Shown: piece by piece, positions 45,384 to 54,374 of the stretch
Position numbering within the stretch: position 1 is the first letter of the stretch
Layout of the letters: every line of letters begins with the position of its first letter
Assembly: GCF_900086715.1 (NCBI RefSeq)
Contig: NZ_FLKH01000012.1
Span: forward strand, 1,674,001 to 1,738,000
Reading direction: 5' to 3'
Source of the DNA: Gracilibacillus timonensis
GTDB taxonomy: Bacteria > Bacillota > Bacilli > Bacillales > Amphibacillaceae
DNA: 64,000 nt
Translations under genes and position numbers: made by a program
The notes under the pieces: generated by a model
What the model saw: the letters and a program-made list of their open reading frames with translations, nothing else
Told to the model about the DNA's origin: nothing
Databases searched by the model: none

Positions 45384-45652
45384 CTTTTTATCCCCCTTTT
45401 TTTCGGAAGAACACACTAAATCGTATTGTATCACTTTTTTCAATAAATAAAAAACGGTATGCTGTTTCTACATGCGAAAATGGTATTTGCTTTGAGTATG
45501 ATGTTGAAAAGAGCCTATATTTGTGCTGAAGGAATGTTGTTGATCATTTTTAATGCCCTGCATAAGAAAACGTCCAAACTCACTACTCACAAAAATTTCA
45601 TACCATTTTATGCTTGTTCATCTATTTCAAGATCTTCACTTTCTTACTTCCC
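45384..45652. other. Spacer between ytpQ and ytpP
   Basis: AT-rich sequence upstream of the ytpQ ribosome site. A plus-strand 70-codon frame here has no ribosome site and looks accidental. Confidence 0.4.
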
Positions 45653-45691
45653 AAAAAAGCACAAATCCTAGCTAACAAGATTTGTGCTTTT
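45653..45691 (-). terminator. ytpP terminator
   Basis: Perfect arms AAAAGCACAAATC / GATTTGTGCTTTT around an 11-nt loop. A run of T follows on the minus strand. It closes ytpP and separates it from ytpQ. Confidence 0.9.
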
Positions 45692-45700
45692 ACGTTCATA

Positions 45701-46015
45701 TTAAGATAGGCCTTCAATAAATTGTTCGATTTCTGCTTGTGTTTTTCTGTCCTTACTTACAAATCTGCCAAGTTCTTTTCCTTGATCAAATGCCAAAAAG
45801 CTTGGTATACCAAAAATATCGTTAGCTGCACAAATATCGATAAACGGATCTCGATCTACATAGATAAATTCATAATCGGGATATTTCTCCGCTATTTCAG
45901 GCATAATTGGTTCAATTACCCTGCAGTCAGGACACCAATCTGCCGAAAATAAGTAGATCACCTTTTCATTATTTTTCAACTGATCAAATTCTGCTTCTGA
46001 TTGTAATGGTCGCAT
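45701..46015 (-). CDS. ytpP: Thioredoxin-like protein YtpP
   Basis: A 104-residue thioredoxin-fold protein with active-site motif WCPDCRV (residues 27-33) and the cis-Pro turn IFGIPSFLAFDQG near 68-80. The CPDC motif differs from thioredoxin's CGPC, as in B. subtilis YtpP. It probably acts as a cytoplasmic thiol oxidoreductase of unclear partner. GGAGGAATGGAAAT precedes the start codon. It lies between ytoP and the ytpQR genes, as usual. Confidence 0.92.
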   Translation of the reverse strand: MRPLQSEAEFDQLKNNEKVIYLFSADWCPDCRVIEPIMPEIAEKYPDYEFIYVDRDPFIDICAANDIFGIPSFLAFDQGKELGRFVSKDRKTQAEIEQFIEGLS

Positions 46016-46102
46016 ATTTCCATTCCTCCATTTCTTTTCTTATGTGTTTGTCTATCTAAGCAAGATTTCCTCCATTATATCGTCGAGAAAAGTACGTTCT
46101 GG

Positions 46103-47167
46103 CTATTTTTGTCTAATCGAATCCACCATCTGTTGATCGGTAGTTTTGACCAAGTTGATCAACAGCTCTTTTGCAGCGGCATAATCATCCACATGTATGA
46201 TCGAAGCGTGCGTATGAATGTATCTCGAACAAATACCAACAACTGTGGAAGGGACTCCTTGATTAGATAAATGGACACTCCCTGCATCCGTTCCCCCTTG
46301 CGAGACAAAATATTGATAAGGAATATTATTGCTTTCTGCAGTGTCCAGAACAAATTCACGCAAACCGTGATCGGTTATCATACTTCGATCAAAAATACGG
46401 AGCAGTGCCCCTTTTCCTAATTGACCAAATTCTTTGTCATCTCCAGACATATCATTGGCAGGAGAAGCATCAAGCGCATAAAAAATATCCGGCTGAATCA
46501 TATTGGCTGCCACTTTCGCCCCGCGCAATCCAACCTCTTCTTGAACGGTAGCACCTGAATATAGCTGGTTCGGTAAGGTTTCCCCTTGTAGAGCTTGCAA
46601 AAGTTCAATCGCTAAACCGCAGCCGTAGCGATTATCCCATGCCTTGGCAAGAATTTTCTTATCATTGGCCATTGGGGTAAAAGTCGAAACAGGGATTATC
46701 GACTGCCCTGGTTTAACACCTAATCTGACAGCATCTTCTTTGTCATCTGCACCAATATCGATAAGCATATTTTTCTGTTCCATGGGCTTCGCGCGTTCTG
46801 CTGGTGTTAAATTATGAGGCGGAATCGATCCTACCACTCCAACTATTTTTTTATCCGGTGTATGTATTTCTACTCTTTGGGATAATAATACTTGAGACCA
46901 CCACCCGCCTAAGGGTTGAAAACGGATCATACCATTATCGGTAATCTGAGTCACCATGAATGCTACTTCATCCATATGACCAGCTACTAATACACGCGGT
47001 CCTTTTCCATGTTTAACACCAAATACGCCACCGAGATGATCCTGGATAATGTCATCCGCATATTTGGTTAGTTCTTGTTTGATGAAAGAGCGAACTTGAT
47101 GCTCATTACCAGGCGCACCTGGCAGCTCAGTTAGCGTCCGAAATAAGGCTAATGTTTCTGGATTCAT
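46103..47167 (-). CDS. ytoP: M42-family aminopeptidase YtoP
   Basis: A 354-residue, dinuclear-metal aminopeptidase (glutamyl aminopeptidase / endoglucanase M type). Metal ligands and catalytic residues are seen in [14 protein letters not shown] (His-Asp, near 63-70), [12 protein letters not shown] (Asp, near 183), [16 protein letters not shown] (Glu-Glu, near 217) and [12 protein letters not shown] with [11 protein letters not shown] near the C-terminus. Such enzymes form tetrahedral dodecamers that trim peptides. The reading frame begins 8-10 nt after AAAGGATGA. It matches B. subtilis YtoP in position and length. Confidence 0.95.
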   Translation of the reverse strand: MNPETLALFRTLTELPGAPGNEHQVRSFIKQELTKYADDIIQDHLGGVFGVKHGKGPRVLVAGHMDEVAFMVTQITDNGMIRFQPLGGWWSQVLLSQRVEIHTPDKKIVGVVGSIPPHNLTPAERAKPMEQKNMLIDIGADDKEDAVRLGVKPGQSIIPVSTFTPMANDKKILAKAWDNRYGCGLAIELLQALQGETLPNQLYSGATVQEEVGLRGAKVAANMIQPDIFYALDASPANDMSGDDKEFGQLGKGALLRIFDRSMITDHGLREFVLDTAESNNIPYQYFVSQGGTDAGSVHLSNQGVPSTVVGICSRYIHTHASIIHVDDYAAAKELLINLVKTTDQQMVDSIRQK

Positions 47168-47305
47168 TACACGTCATCCTTTCTTTTCTTTAAATATATC
47201 ATGTAAAGCGGTGACACGAAAGTATCTTTGCTTATTGCTTGCCTTTTGCTAGTATTTATCTTTAAGATGAAAATAAACTAGCTCATTGAAGAACGGAGTG
47301 AAAAA

Positions 47306-47620
47306 ATGAAAAAACAACAGACAATCATTCTTTTTATGCTGGGCTGCTTGATTGGGTTTCTAATCGGCCAGACAAGGCAAAAAAACAAACCCTTGAAGCC
47401 TGAAACCGTCTTGCGCACAGTGAAGAAAAATATTAGTGAACATACGGAAGTAAGTGGTTCCTGGATTTATATGCGGATAGAACCATTTAGGCAGCATGAT
47501 ATCAACTATCATGTCTATCATGGTGGTATCACCAAACATGTCCATGGTGAACATATTCCCTACGAGTTCTATGTAGATGCTTATAGTGGCACCGTACTGT
47601 CTATGACTCCACAACACTAA
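47306..47620 (+). CDS. ytzB: PepSY-like membrane-anchored protein YtzB
   Basis: A 104-residue protein with a short N-terminal membrane helix (IILFMLGCLIGFLIG, residues 7-21) and an extracytoplasmic PepSY-like domain (TVLRTVKKNISEHTEVSGSW; YEFYVDAYSGTVLSM at the end). ACGGAGTGAAAAA is the ribosome site. PepSY domains often modulate peptidases at the cell surface; that role is only inferred here. It sits divergent from ytoP and convergent with trmB, as in B. subtilis. Histidine content (seven between residues 63 and 88) is high and may reflect metal binding. Confidence 0.88.
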   Translation: MKKQQTIILFMLGCLIGFLIGQTRQKNKPLKPETVLRTVKKNISEHTEVSGSWIYMRIEPFRQHDINYHVYHGGITKHVHGEHIPYEFYVDAYSGTVLSMTPQH

Positions 47621-47671
47621 CCATGTGCACAAATGGGTTCCTGGATTTAATTTTGCAATAGTCGAACCGAT

Positions 47672-47766
47672 AACGGCCGTAAACAGTGGGGATCCTAAAA
47701 ATACGGTCATCATCTCTAAAATGACGTCCATAAATCGTGAGAATCTCAAAAATACAGTCGTCATGT
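47672..47766. repeat. Dispersed GACGGCC-type repeat, divergent copy in reverse orientation
   Basis: Contains AACGGCCGT, a hairpin GGTCATCAT / ATGACGTCC with 7-nt spacer CTCTAAA (47705-47729), and AGTCGTCAT at its right end, separated by AAAAATAC-containing linkers that are reverse complements of the TATTTTT linkers elsewhere. It lies between convergent ytzB and trmB. Confidence 0.6.
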
Positions 47767-47777
47767 TGGTACAAACA

Positions 47778-47816
47778 GAAAAAAGGAGCAGACCCTTCAA
47801 CGGTTCGCTCCTTTTT
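47778..47816. terminator. Bidirectional terminator between ytzB and trmB
   Basis: Arms AAAAAAGGAGC / GCTCCTTTTTT around a 17-nt loop, with T runs on both strands. Confidence 0.9.
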
Positions 47817-47852
47817 TGCTAATACTTTTACTTAAAAAGATAAGCCTCGATT

Positions 47853-48494
47853 TTATTCTGGAAACGCGACTTGACAGCGGTAAATCGGATGACCTTTTGT
47901 TGAAAATTTTTCTTCATACTCTGTCATCACATTGGTTGGGTCTGCCAACCCATGCAGGTCCAAACAAGCCTCCTCCAGCTTACAGCCAAACTGAGAAAAG
48001 CTCACCAATGAATATTCAAACAAAGATCGGTTATCGGTCTTCAACACTAATTTTCCACTCGGCTTCAAGATTTGTTGATATTGTTCCAAAAAGTCAGAGT
48101 ATGTTAAGCGTCTTTTTTCATGACGATTCTTTGGCCATGGGTCAGAGAAGTTCAAATAAAGCTGATCGACTTCATTATCTGCGAAAAACGAGGTAATATT
48201 CTGTGCATCTTCATTCAACAGTGTAATATTGGTTAGGTCTGATTCAGCGATTTTTTCAACAGCAGAGACGATAATGCTTTTGACAACCTCCATCCCAACA
48301 AAATGAACATCTGGGTACTGTGTTGCCATTCCAGCAATAAATTGGCCCTTACCCGTTCCAATCTCAAGATGGATTGGATGTTCTTGACTGATGACCTCCC
48401 GCCATCTCCCTTTATACTCTGCTGCACTAAATAACACAAGGTCTTCGTTCTCCCTTAAATAATCATCAGCCCATGGTTTATATCTTGCTCTCAT
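47853..48494 (-). CDS. trmB: tRNA (guanine-N7)-methyltransferase TrmB
   Basis: Makes m7G46 in tRNA using S-adenosylmethionine. The 213-residue protein begins MRARYKPWADDYLRENEDLV, as TrmB of bacilli does. SAM-binding HLEIGTGKGQFIAGMA is near residue 42; catalytic NFSDPWPKNRHEKRRL near 116. AAGGAGAAGACTT precedes the chosen ATG; a 38-codon upstream extension has no start signal. A perfect 9-bp hairpin (GCTTTTGCT / AGCAAAAGC, 48540-48564) lies in its 5' region. Neighbours ytzH and ytmP match B. subtilis. Confidence 0.96.
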   Translation of the reverse strand: MRARYKPWADDYLRENEDLVLFSAAEYKGRWREVISQEHPIHLEIGTGKGQFIAGMATQYPDVHFVGMEVVKSIIVSAVEKIAESDLTNITLLNEDAQNITSFFADNEVDQLYLNFSDPWPKNRHEKRRLTYSDFLEQYQQILKPSGKLVLKTDNRSLFEYSLVSFSQFGCKLEEACLDLHGLADPTNVMTEYEEKFSTKGHPIYRCQVAFPE

Positions 48495-48644
48495 AAGTCT
48501 TCTCCTTTTTCTGTGAAGATAAATATCACATAAAAACCAGCTTTTGCTAAAGCCTAGCAAAAGCCGTTTACGTATTTTCCGTATAGGTTCCACATCTTCC
48601 GTACACACTAAGACGGATTATTTTCTGCAAAGGTGGTATAAACC

Positions 48645-48929
48645 ATGTCCTTAACAACCAATCATCAGTTAGATTTATTACACGACCTCTTGAGCCTGCA
48701 ATGTGAAGAAGGTAATGGAACGATTTCTGAATGTGAACAAATATCACGATTGATCCGATCATTGCAACAACAGGAATCTATGCAAAACACCTCATTATAC
48801 GCATTATTAGCGACAATTGATGACTATAGTTCGACAGGAACCAATTGTTCCAATTTGCAACAACATATCGAAAAACATCAAACGGTCATCAATGAATGGC
48901 TACCACAGATTAAAGATTCCATGCATTAA
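48645..48929 (+). CDS. ytzH: YtzH-like protein
   Basis: A 94-residue helical protein of the YtzH family: MSLTTNHQLDLLHDLLSLQC, then EQISRLIRSLQQQ and a closing VINEWLPQIKDSMH. No membrane helix. AAAGGTGGTATAAACC is the ribosome site. Its 3' end overlaps the 3' end of ytmP by 20 bp on the opposite strand, an arrangement expected from the B. subtilis order trmB-ytzH-ytmP. Function unknown. Confidence 0.85.
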   Translation: MSLTTNHQLDLLHDLLSLQCEEGNGTISECEQISRLIRSLQQQESMQNTSLYALLATIDDYSSTGTNCSNLQQHIEKHQTVINEWLPQIKDSMH

Positions 48930-49713
48930 TCTGAGTTAATAGTTGCTGCAATTCCTTTAAATGATAATCAGCTTCTTTATCCTGACGGCGATTCAATGTC
49001 CAGACATAACCAATGATTTCATCAACCAATAAATGCCAGTGCATCCGTTTCATTAAATAGTGGGTGTTTTCTACACCATAATGTCCCAGCCATTGATCCC
49101 AATCCTGCTTCGGAATATAAGATTGCAGGATTCTGCCTATATCCATGGCAGGATCACCAACTCGGGCATTGTCCCAATCGATAAGGAACAACTCTCCACT
49201 GTTAGATAACATCCAATTGTGATGATTTAAATCACAATGACAGACAACTTGCTTATCATGATATACATCTAACAACCTTGTTTCCAAATATTGAATAGCT
49301 TTATACAATATCAATGAATTCCGGCTCAACTTGCTCCCTTTTACAAATTGTTTGACCCTTACCAATGTTTGGTCCAATTTGACCGTTGTCTGTTCAATTC
49401 GAAGCAGCATATCTAACAATTCCGAGGATTGATGGATCTTACTCAATAGCTTGGCCACTTTAGGGTGCTGCATTTCCTCTACATTCAATGCCTTTCCATC
49501 AAGCCATTGCTGTGCCGTCACAACGTCCCCATTTTCTAAACGTTTCGTCCATACCAGTTTCGGTACAATCCCTTGGGCAGATAATACAGCTAGGAATGGA
49601 GATGAATTCCGTTTTAAGAATAACTGTTTTTGTTGTGATTGGGCATAATAAGCCGTCCCGGTCGACCCACCAGCCGGCAGCACTGTCCAATCTTTACCTA
49701 AAATATGTTCCAC
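48910..49713 (-). CDS. ytmP: YtmP, choline/aminoglycoside-kinase-like phosphotransferase
   Basis: A 267-residue protein of the APH/choline kinase fold. The catalytic loop CHCDLNHHNWMLS (about residues 162-174; Asp and Asn) and the metal-binding LFLIDWDNARVGDPAMDIG (about 182-200) are intact; the phosphate loop is AGGSTGTAYYA near 13. I choose the GTG start (MEHILGKDW) 8 nt after GAGGG; two earlier non-ATG starts are possible. The substrate is not known. It shares a 20-bp end overlap with ytzH. Confidence 0.9.
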   Translation of the reverse strand: MEHILGKDWTVLPAGGSTGTAYYAQSQQKQLFLKRNSSPFLAVLSAQGIVPKLVWTKRLENGDVVTAQQWLDGKALNVEEMQHPKVAKLLSKIHQSSELLDMLLRIEQTTVKLDQTLVRVKQFVKGSKLSRNSLILYKAIQYLETRLLDVYHDKQVVCHCDLNHHNWMLSNSGELFLIDWDNARVGDPAMDIGRILQSYIPKQDWDQWLGHYGVENTHYLMKRMHWHLLVDEIIGYVWTLNRRQDKEADYHLKELQQLLTQINAWNL

Positions 49714-49876
49714 AGCTGTCACCCTCAATTCCTCTCGATAGTGTGATATTCTCTCTATTTGTAAAAAGGGAATAGTAATAATAGATTAACGCAAAAACGG
49801 GTATAATTTCAAGTAAAAAATCGATTTTTGACAAATTTTATCGCTAGGAAATTCTGGATAACCAATTTTGTCGAGA

Positions 49877-50785
49877 TTAATGAAATCCTGGAGATTCTTT
49901 TTGCTCCCACTCCGGTCTTTTCACCGCCACAGATTCTACATGCTGCAATAATGCCTCCGCAATTTTCAGCTGATGATGTTTAATGGGAGCAGATAATTGC
50001 TGTTTCTGTAATAACCAATGATCATGTTGGTCACGTCCAATGAATGAGGTATGATACGGCTCCCTTTCAAACTCAATCGGATTCGTTGCAGAAAGGATTA
50101 CTTTTCTTAACGGCATCTCTAAGCCATATTTATGGAGGATGCTTTGGATGATTTTTGCCGTTCTTTTGACACTAATCAAGGGGCTTAATATCCTTGTTTG
50201 AATATTTTTCTCCTCTGTATACCAATAACGATCATCAAATGCAATCATGGTTTGATTAGCGGGTCTATCTATCACCTTAATGATCTCCATTTCTAATGGC
50301 GTAATCAGAATAATGTCTGCGGCCAATGGTCCATTTTTCAATTCAAAAACAGGATGATACATCACAAAATAAGTATCAGGTATCCGCTGCAAAAAGAATT
50401 GTAACCGTTCATCTGTATAATAGTCTTGATTCAAGAAGGACATTTTATTAATGGTAGTGGACGCCCACTTTAATTGAAAAGGATATAAGGTATCTAGAAA
50501 ATACTGTTTCAATTCCTCTTCCGAATCGGGAAGCAAGTTTGTATGATCAAATGATTCTTCTTCAACCTCCGAACGCCGATTAAACAGCGCTCGCCAATTA
50601 AAAAAATTGGATTCTTGTGGCTCTTCTTCTATCAGTTCGTCCTTCTGAGTTGTCCGTTGTTCTTCCCATAATAGCTTTAATCGCTGCCAATTCTCTCTCT
50701 TCAAACGTGTGAATTGACCTGGATAATGGTAAATATCCTGTTGATAACGCGATATATAATTCTCTAGTTTAATTAACTGTGCCAT
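49877..50785 (-). CDS. ytlQ: YtlQ-like protein, possible NERD nuclease-related domain
   Basis: A 302-residue soluble protein beginning MAQLIKLENYISRYQQDIYH, then a charged linker (residues 45-85) and a domain from about 90 with FVMYHPVFELKNGPLAADII and ITPLEMEIIKVIDRP, a pattern (Asp near I-I-L, later Glu and Lys-like position) reminiscent of NERD/PD-(D/E)XK proteins. I call it ytlQ from position next to ytlP and from the N-terminal sequence. Function unknown. It begins 9 bp after thpR and is likely co-transcribed with it. Confidence 0.75.
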   Translation of the reverse strand: MAQLIKLENYISRYQQDIYHYPGQFTRLKRENWQRLKLLWEEQRTTQKDELIEEEPQESNFFNWRALFNRRSEVEEESFDHTNLLPDSEEELKQYFLDTLYPFQLKWASTTINKMSFLNQDYYTDERLQFFLQRIPDTYFVMYHPVFELKNGPLAADIILITPLEMEIIKVIDRPANQTMIAFDDRYWYTEEKNIQTRILSPLISVKRTAKIIQSILHKYGLEMPLRKVILSATNPIEFEREPYHTSFIGRDQHDHWLLQKQQLSAPIKHHQLKIAEALLQHVESVAVKRPEWEQKESPGFH

Positions 50786-50794
50786 CCGACCACC

Positions 50795-51325
50795 TCATTT
50801 CAAATGAAATTCTTCCCATACTTGATATTTTTGTTGTCGCTCCGGATGTATTTCATAGACCACAAAACGGTCGACCATTAGCTGTTTTTGATCTTTCAGT
50901 AGATCAAATGCTGTTTCCTCCACTTTTTTAGACCGATCGGTCCACCTTTTAGCCAAGGTAATATGGGGAATAAATGACTGTTCTTTTGTCTGTGTCTGAT
51001 GCAGGATCTTTTTTTGTAATCGGAGAAGTTCGTCCTTTTCTTCCGTTTTCATCCACAACACACGCGGACTCAGCTTATTCCCAAAGTAGGATAAGCCCCC
51101 TATCGTTAATGAAAAAGGGGAATGCCTCACTGTGTCTAACTGGTGGGCAAGTGTCTTCAAACAGGCATCGCCTATTCCACCCAAAAAATCGAGCGTCAGG
51201 TGATAGTCTGCCGGATTCACCCATTGCTTATAAGAAAAAATCGAATAGATCTGCCTCTGCTGCTCCGCTATCCATGCTTTCGTTTCATCATCGAAACAAA
51301 GTGCGATAAAATAATGTTTGATCAC
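50795..51325 (-). CDS. thpR: RNA 2',3'-cyclic phosphodiesterase ThpR (YtlP)
   Basis: A 176-residue 2H-phosphoesterase. The two catalytic HxT motifs are YHLTLDFLG (His-Leu-Thr, about residue 42) and FIPHITLAKRW (His-Ile-Thr, about 123). The N-terminal HYFIALCFDDETKAWI is the family start. Members hydrolyse or reversibly ligate 2',3'-cyclic phosphate ends of RNA. It is first in an apparent two-gene operon with ytlQ and divergent from ytzE. Confidence 0.93.
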   Translation of the reverse strand: MIKHYFIALCFDDETKAWIAEQQRQIYSIFSYKQWVNPADYHLTLDFLGGIGDACLKTLAHQLDTVRHSPFSLTIGGLSYFGNKLSPRVLWMKTEEKDELLRLQKKILHQTQTKEQSFIPHITLAKRWTDRSKKVEETAFDLLKDQKQLMVDRFVVYEIHPERQQKYQVWEEFHLK

Positions 51326-51476
51326 ACGTCACCTCGCCATCATACTTGATCAATTTCAAAATTATCTGATAATGGATATTTTAAAGTAGAAATATAACGC
51401 TATTACGTGTAAAATATACAGTGTATCATGAATATACTTTTGCAAGGTTTAACTTAAACTTTGAAGGAGTGGTTTT

Positions 51477-51695
51477 TTGAGTCAATCCACCAACCGTATG
51501 CTGACTCGGGCCAAGGCAGTCTATTTATTTATCAAAAAGAATGGACCTGTGACAACGAGTCAAATAGCAGAAGAGTTTGGTATAACGGACCGCACTGTTC
51601 AACGAGATTTACATTTACTGGCTTACAATGGCCTGGTAAATAGTCCGAATCGTGGGCATTGGAAAATCACAAAGAAAAAAGTTAAGATTTCTTGA
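51477..51695 (+). CDS. ytzE: Small DeoR-type helix-turn-helix protein YtzE
   Basis: A 72-residue stand-alone DeoR-type winged helix: LTRAKAVYLFIKKNGPVTTS, then QIAEEFGITDRTVQRDLHLL (helix-turn-helix, about residues 29-48) and GLVNSPNRGHWKITKKKVKI. Start codon TTG, 7 nt after GGAGTGG. There is no ligand domain, so it binds DNA constitutively or needs a partner. It matches B. subtilis YtzE in size and place, divergent from ytlP. Confidence 0.92.
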   Translation: MSQSTNRMLTRAKAVYLFIKKNGPVTTSQIAEEFGITDRTVQRDLHLLAYNGLVNSPNRGHWKITKKKVKIS

Positions 51696-51718
51696 TATAT
51701 TCAACAATTTTTTGTTGA

Positions 51719-51749
51719 CCAGTATTGCTCTCAATACTGGTATTTTATT
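51719..51749. terminator. Terminator between convergent ytzE and rsuA-type gene
   Basis: Perfect 9-bp arms CCAGTATTG / CAATACTGG around a tetraloop-like CTCT, followed by TATTTTATT; T-rich on the plus strand and moderately so on the other. Confidence 0.9.
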
Positions 51750-52446
51750 TGTTTTGCAGTCTTTCCCTCTCCTCTTTCATTAGTTCACGGTATTCTCCTC
51801 GTTTTAGACGCTCATCTAAATACAGCGATCCCATCGCCTCTCGTTTTAAATACAATACCTTATTATCGATAGACTCAAACATTCGTTTCACTTGATGAAA
51901 CTTCCCTTCTGTCACCGTCACTTGCACCTCGCATGATTGTATTTCTGTTAATACAGCAGGCTTGGTAAGGTAACCATCTTCTAATCTAACACCTTGGGCA
52001 AATGCTTCTCGATCCTTCTCCGTAATGGGCTTTGCTAACTGGGCGAAATACTTTTTTTCCACATGCTTCTTGGGCGATAGTAAATCATGTGCTAGTTGTC
52101 CGTCATTTGTCAGCAATAACAGCCCTTCTGTATCTTTATCGAGACGCCCTACTGGAAACGGTTCTAATATTTTATCCTGTGATCGGATCAAATCCAGGAC
52201 AGTAGATTGCTGGATATCCTCTGTCGCCGAGAGATAGCCAGCAGGCTTGTTAAGCATGAGATAGATAGTCGGCTTATACGCAATCAACTGATCGGATACA
52301 CAGACCTGATCTTGCTCTGGATCAATATGTATATCTGTTTTCTTTACCACTTGCTGATTGACTGTAATTTGTTTCTTTTTTGCCAAGGCTTTGATATCCT
52401 TCCTGCTTCCTTGGCCCATATTCGATAGAAATTTATCTAAACGCAT
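51745..52446 (-). CDS. rsuA: RsuA-family 16S rRNA pseudouridine synthase
   Basis: A 233-residue enzyme with an N-terminal S4 domain (MRLDKFLSNMGQGSRKDIKA) and the RsuA/RluB/E/F catalytic core: FPVGRLDKDTEGLLLLTNDG near residue 98 (catalytic Asp in GRLDKDT), EKKYFAQLAKPI near 132 and EGKFHQVKRMFESIDNKVLYL near 180. It isomerises a uridine in small-subunit rRNA, probably position 516. I start at the ATG after GGGAGCGGTTTGTG. It matches the B. subtilis ytzG region. Confidence 0.9.
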   Translation of the reverse strand: MRLDKFLSNMGQGSRKDIKALAKKKQITVNQQVVKKTDIHIDPEQDQVCVSDQLIAYKPTIYLMLNKPAGYLSATEDIQQSTVLDLIRSQDKILEPFPVGRLDKDTEGLLLLTNDGQLAHDLLSPKKHVEKKYFAQLAKPITEKDREAFAQGVRLEDGYLTKPAVLTEIQSCEVQVTVTEGKFHQVKRMFESIDNKVLYLKREAMGSLYLDERLKRGEYRELMKEERERLQNK

Positions 52447-52597
52447 CACAAACCGCTCCCTTTTATAACAGTGCTAACCGTCCATAAGACGCTCACTTCA
52501 AGATTTCTGAAGATTAAAGAAGTTAAGGGGAAGACAACGTTCATTATACAGCCTAATAAGTATTGCTATCATGTCCCCCATTGACAACATTTTCGTT

Positions 52598-54220
52598 TTA
52601 TCGTCCAATTATTCGATCCAATATCGCAATCCTTCTCCCGGTAATCCGTTCAAATAGCGTGGATGCATAGCCAAGGTACAGATAAACAATCCCACCTGCA
52701 CCTACCCCAATTAACATGGTGATGATGGCATGAAGCCTATTTTCATACACATCCAAAAAGAGGCCCATTACCCATTTCACCAGAATTAAAACAATGCCCA
52801 TTATTGCCGTAAATATGACCATTAATAAGCTAAGCTTAAAGAATTTTCGATATGGGAAAGCAATCGCCTTACGAATCTGCCACAAATTAAGTCCAACCGC
52901 TACTGTTGAAGCAATCCATGTCGCTATAATCGCTCCTACCGCTGCGAATTGCTGAATAAGGATAGCATTTAATAACAGTTTAATCAGAACACCTGTTCCC
53001 AGACTAATCAAAGTAAAGTTTTGCCGTTCCACTCCTTGTAAAATGGCGGACGTCACCGTGAAAAAGGCAAACGGCAAGGCAACTGGCGCATACCAGGCAA
53101 AAACAGTACTAGTAATCTCCAACTGTCGTATGCCAAACAGACCGCCATAAATAGCATCTGCCAGAATGACCAAACCTATGACAGCTGGTAAGACAAAGAA
53201 CATAATAATCTGCAAAGCTTGATTACTTTGCTTCTTCACTCGGTCCAGCTGATGGGCGTTGAATGCCTTTGTAATTTCTGGAACAATAGCTAGAGATAAA
53301 CCTGTCGCAATCGTAATCGGAATAATCACCAGCTTATGCCCTTGCACATTAAAGGCTGAAAAAGCGATAGAAGATTCCGCCTCTTTTCCAATCGCAGCCA
53401 TGGCGTGGCTAAAGGTAAATTGATCAATCAGTTGGTATAATGGGATAGCGATTCCTACCAGCACAAAAGGTCCGGAGTAGCGAAACAATTCTTTTAGTAA
53501 CTGTTTTACTGGAATATTTTTTTTGACTTTTTGCTGATCAATCGGACGTTGAATAAATTTGCGTCTTTTTTTCCAATAAACCCCTAAAACCACCCAAGAG
53601 GCAACCGCACCAATAAAGGCTGCAAAAGCCGCAAAACCAACAGCTGTTGCATTCGTACCGCCCACAACATCAACCACCACATAGACAGCAATTAACAAAA
53701 AGGCGATTCGTACAATTTGTTCGACAACTTGGGAAACGGCAGTAGGTCCCATCGATTGATTCCCTTGAAAAAAGCCTCGCATAATGGCCATACTCGGAAT
53801 AATCAACAAAGCAAAACTAATCATTTGCATGGCGTGTTGTACCTCATCCAAACTAATATCTTCCGTAGCTGGATCTAAGGATAATGAAGCGAAAAATCCT
53901 GAGCCAAAGTACATGATTAGAAAAGCGACAATACCTGTCACTATCATTAATAGAGAACCAACTTTAAACATTCGCATACTGGTATAATGATCGTCCAGCG
54001 TATTATATTTTGCCACAAACTTGGAAACCGCCTGGGGAATCCCTATGGTGGAAACACTAATCAAGATGGTGTATGGAATATAAGCGAATCCATACAAGGT
54101 CATCCCCGTTTCTTCTACCATATTTGTAAAAGGGATCACATAAATCATCCCAAGAAATTTCGATAAAAAACTAGCTCCTGTGAGCAACAATGTGCCTCTA
54201 ATAAAATTTGAGCCTGACAT
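52598..54220 (-). CDS. ytgP: YtgP, MOP-superfamily lipid II flippase (MurJ-like)
   Basis: A 540-residue polytopic membrane protein of the MATE/polysaccharide exporter superfamily. B. subtilis YtgP (MurJ) carries lipid II across the membrane. About 14 hydrophobic segments are visible, starting with FIRGTLLLTGASFLSKFLGM. The start is the ATG after AAAGGTGAATAT. It lies opposite ytfP, as in B. subtilis. Distinction from other exporters (SpoVB, YabM) rests on position plus the N-terminal sequence. Confidence 0.93.
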   Translation of the reverse strand: MSGSNFIRGTLLLTGASFLSKFLGMIYVIPFTNMVEETGMTLYGFAYIPYTILISVSTIGIPQAVSKFVAKYNTLDDHYTSMRMFKVGSLLMIVTGIVAFLIMYFGSGFFASLSLDPATEDISLDEVQHAMQMISFALLIIPSMAIMRGFFQGNQSMGPTAVSQVVEQIVRIAFLLIAVYVVVDVVGGTNATAVGFAAFAAFIGAVASWVVLGVYWKKRRKFIQRPIDQQKVKKNIPVKQLLKELFRYSGPFVLVGIAIPLYQLIDQFTFSHAMAAIGKEAESSIAFSAFNVQGHKLVIIPITIATGLSLAIVPEITKAFNAHQLDRVKKQSNQALQIIMFFVLPAVIGLVILADAIYGGLFGIRQLEITSTVFAWYAPVALPFAFFTVTSAILQGVERQNFTLISLGTGVLIKLLLNAILIQQFAAVGAIIATWIASTVAVGLNLWQIRKAIAFPYRKFFKLSLLMVIFTAIMGIVLILVKWVMGLFLDVYENRLHAIITMLIGVGAGGIVYLYLGYASTLFERITGRRIAILDRIIGR

Positions 54221-54374
54221 ATATTCACCTTTATTCATCAAAATAATGTAACAGATATATTCTAACATAGCTATCCATCATTTGTGATGATTTTCGACTT
54301 AATATTTGTGATTCACGATCAAGTAAGATAAACTTTTAATACATCTATCTTGTATTCTGGAAAGGAAATGAACC

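Noticed and set aside
45459-45671. 70-codon plus-strand frame between ytpQ and ytpP
   Set aside because: No ribosome site, antisense to the ytpP terminator, and no recognisable motif.
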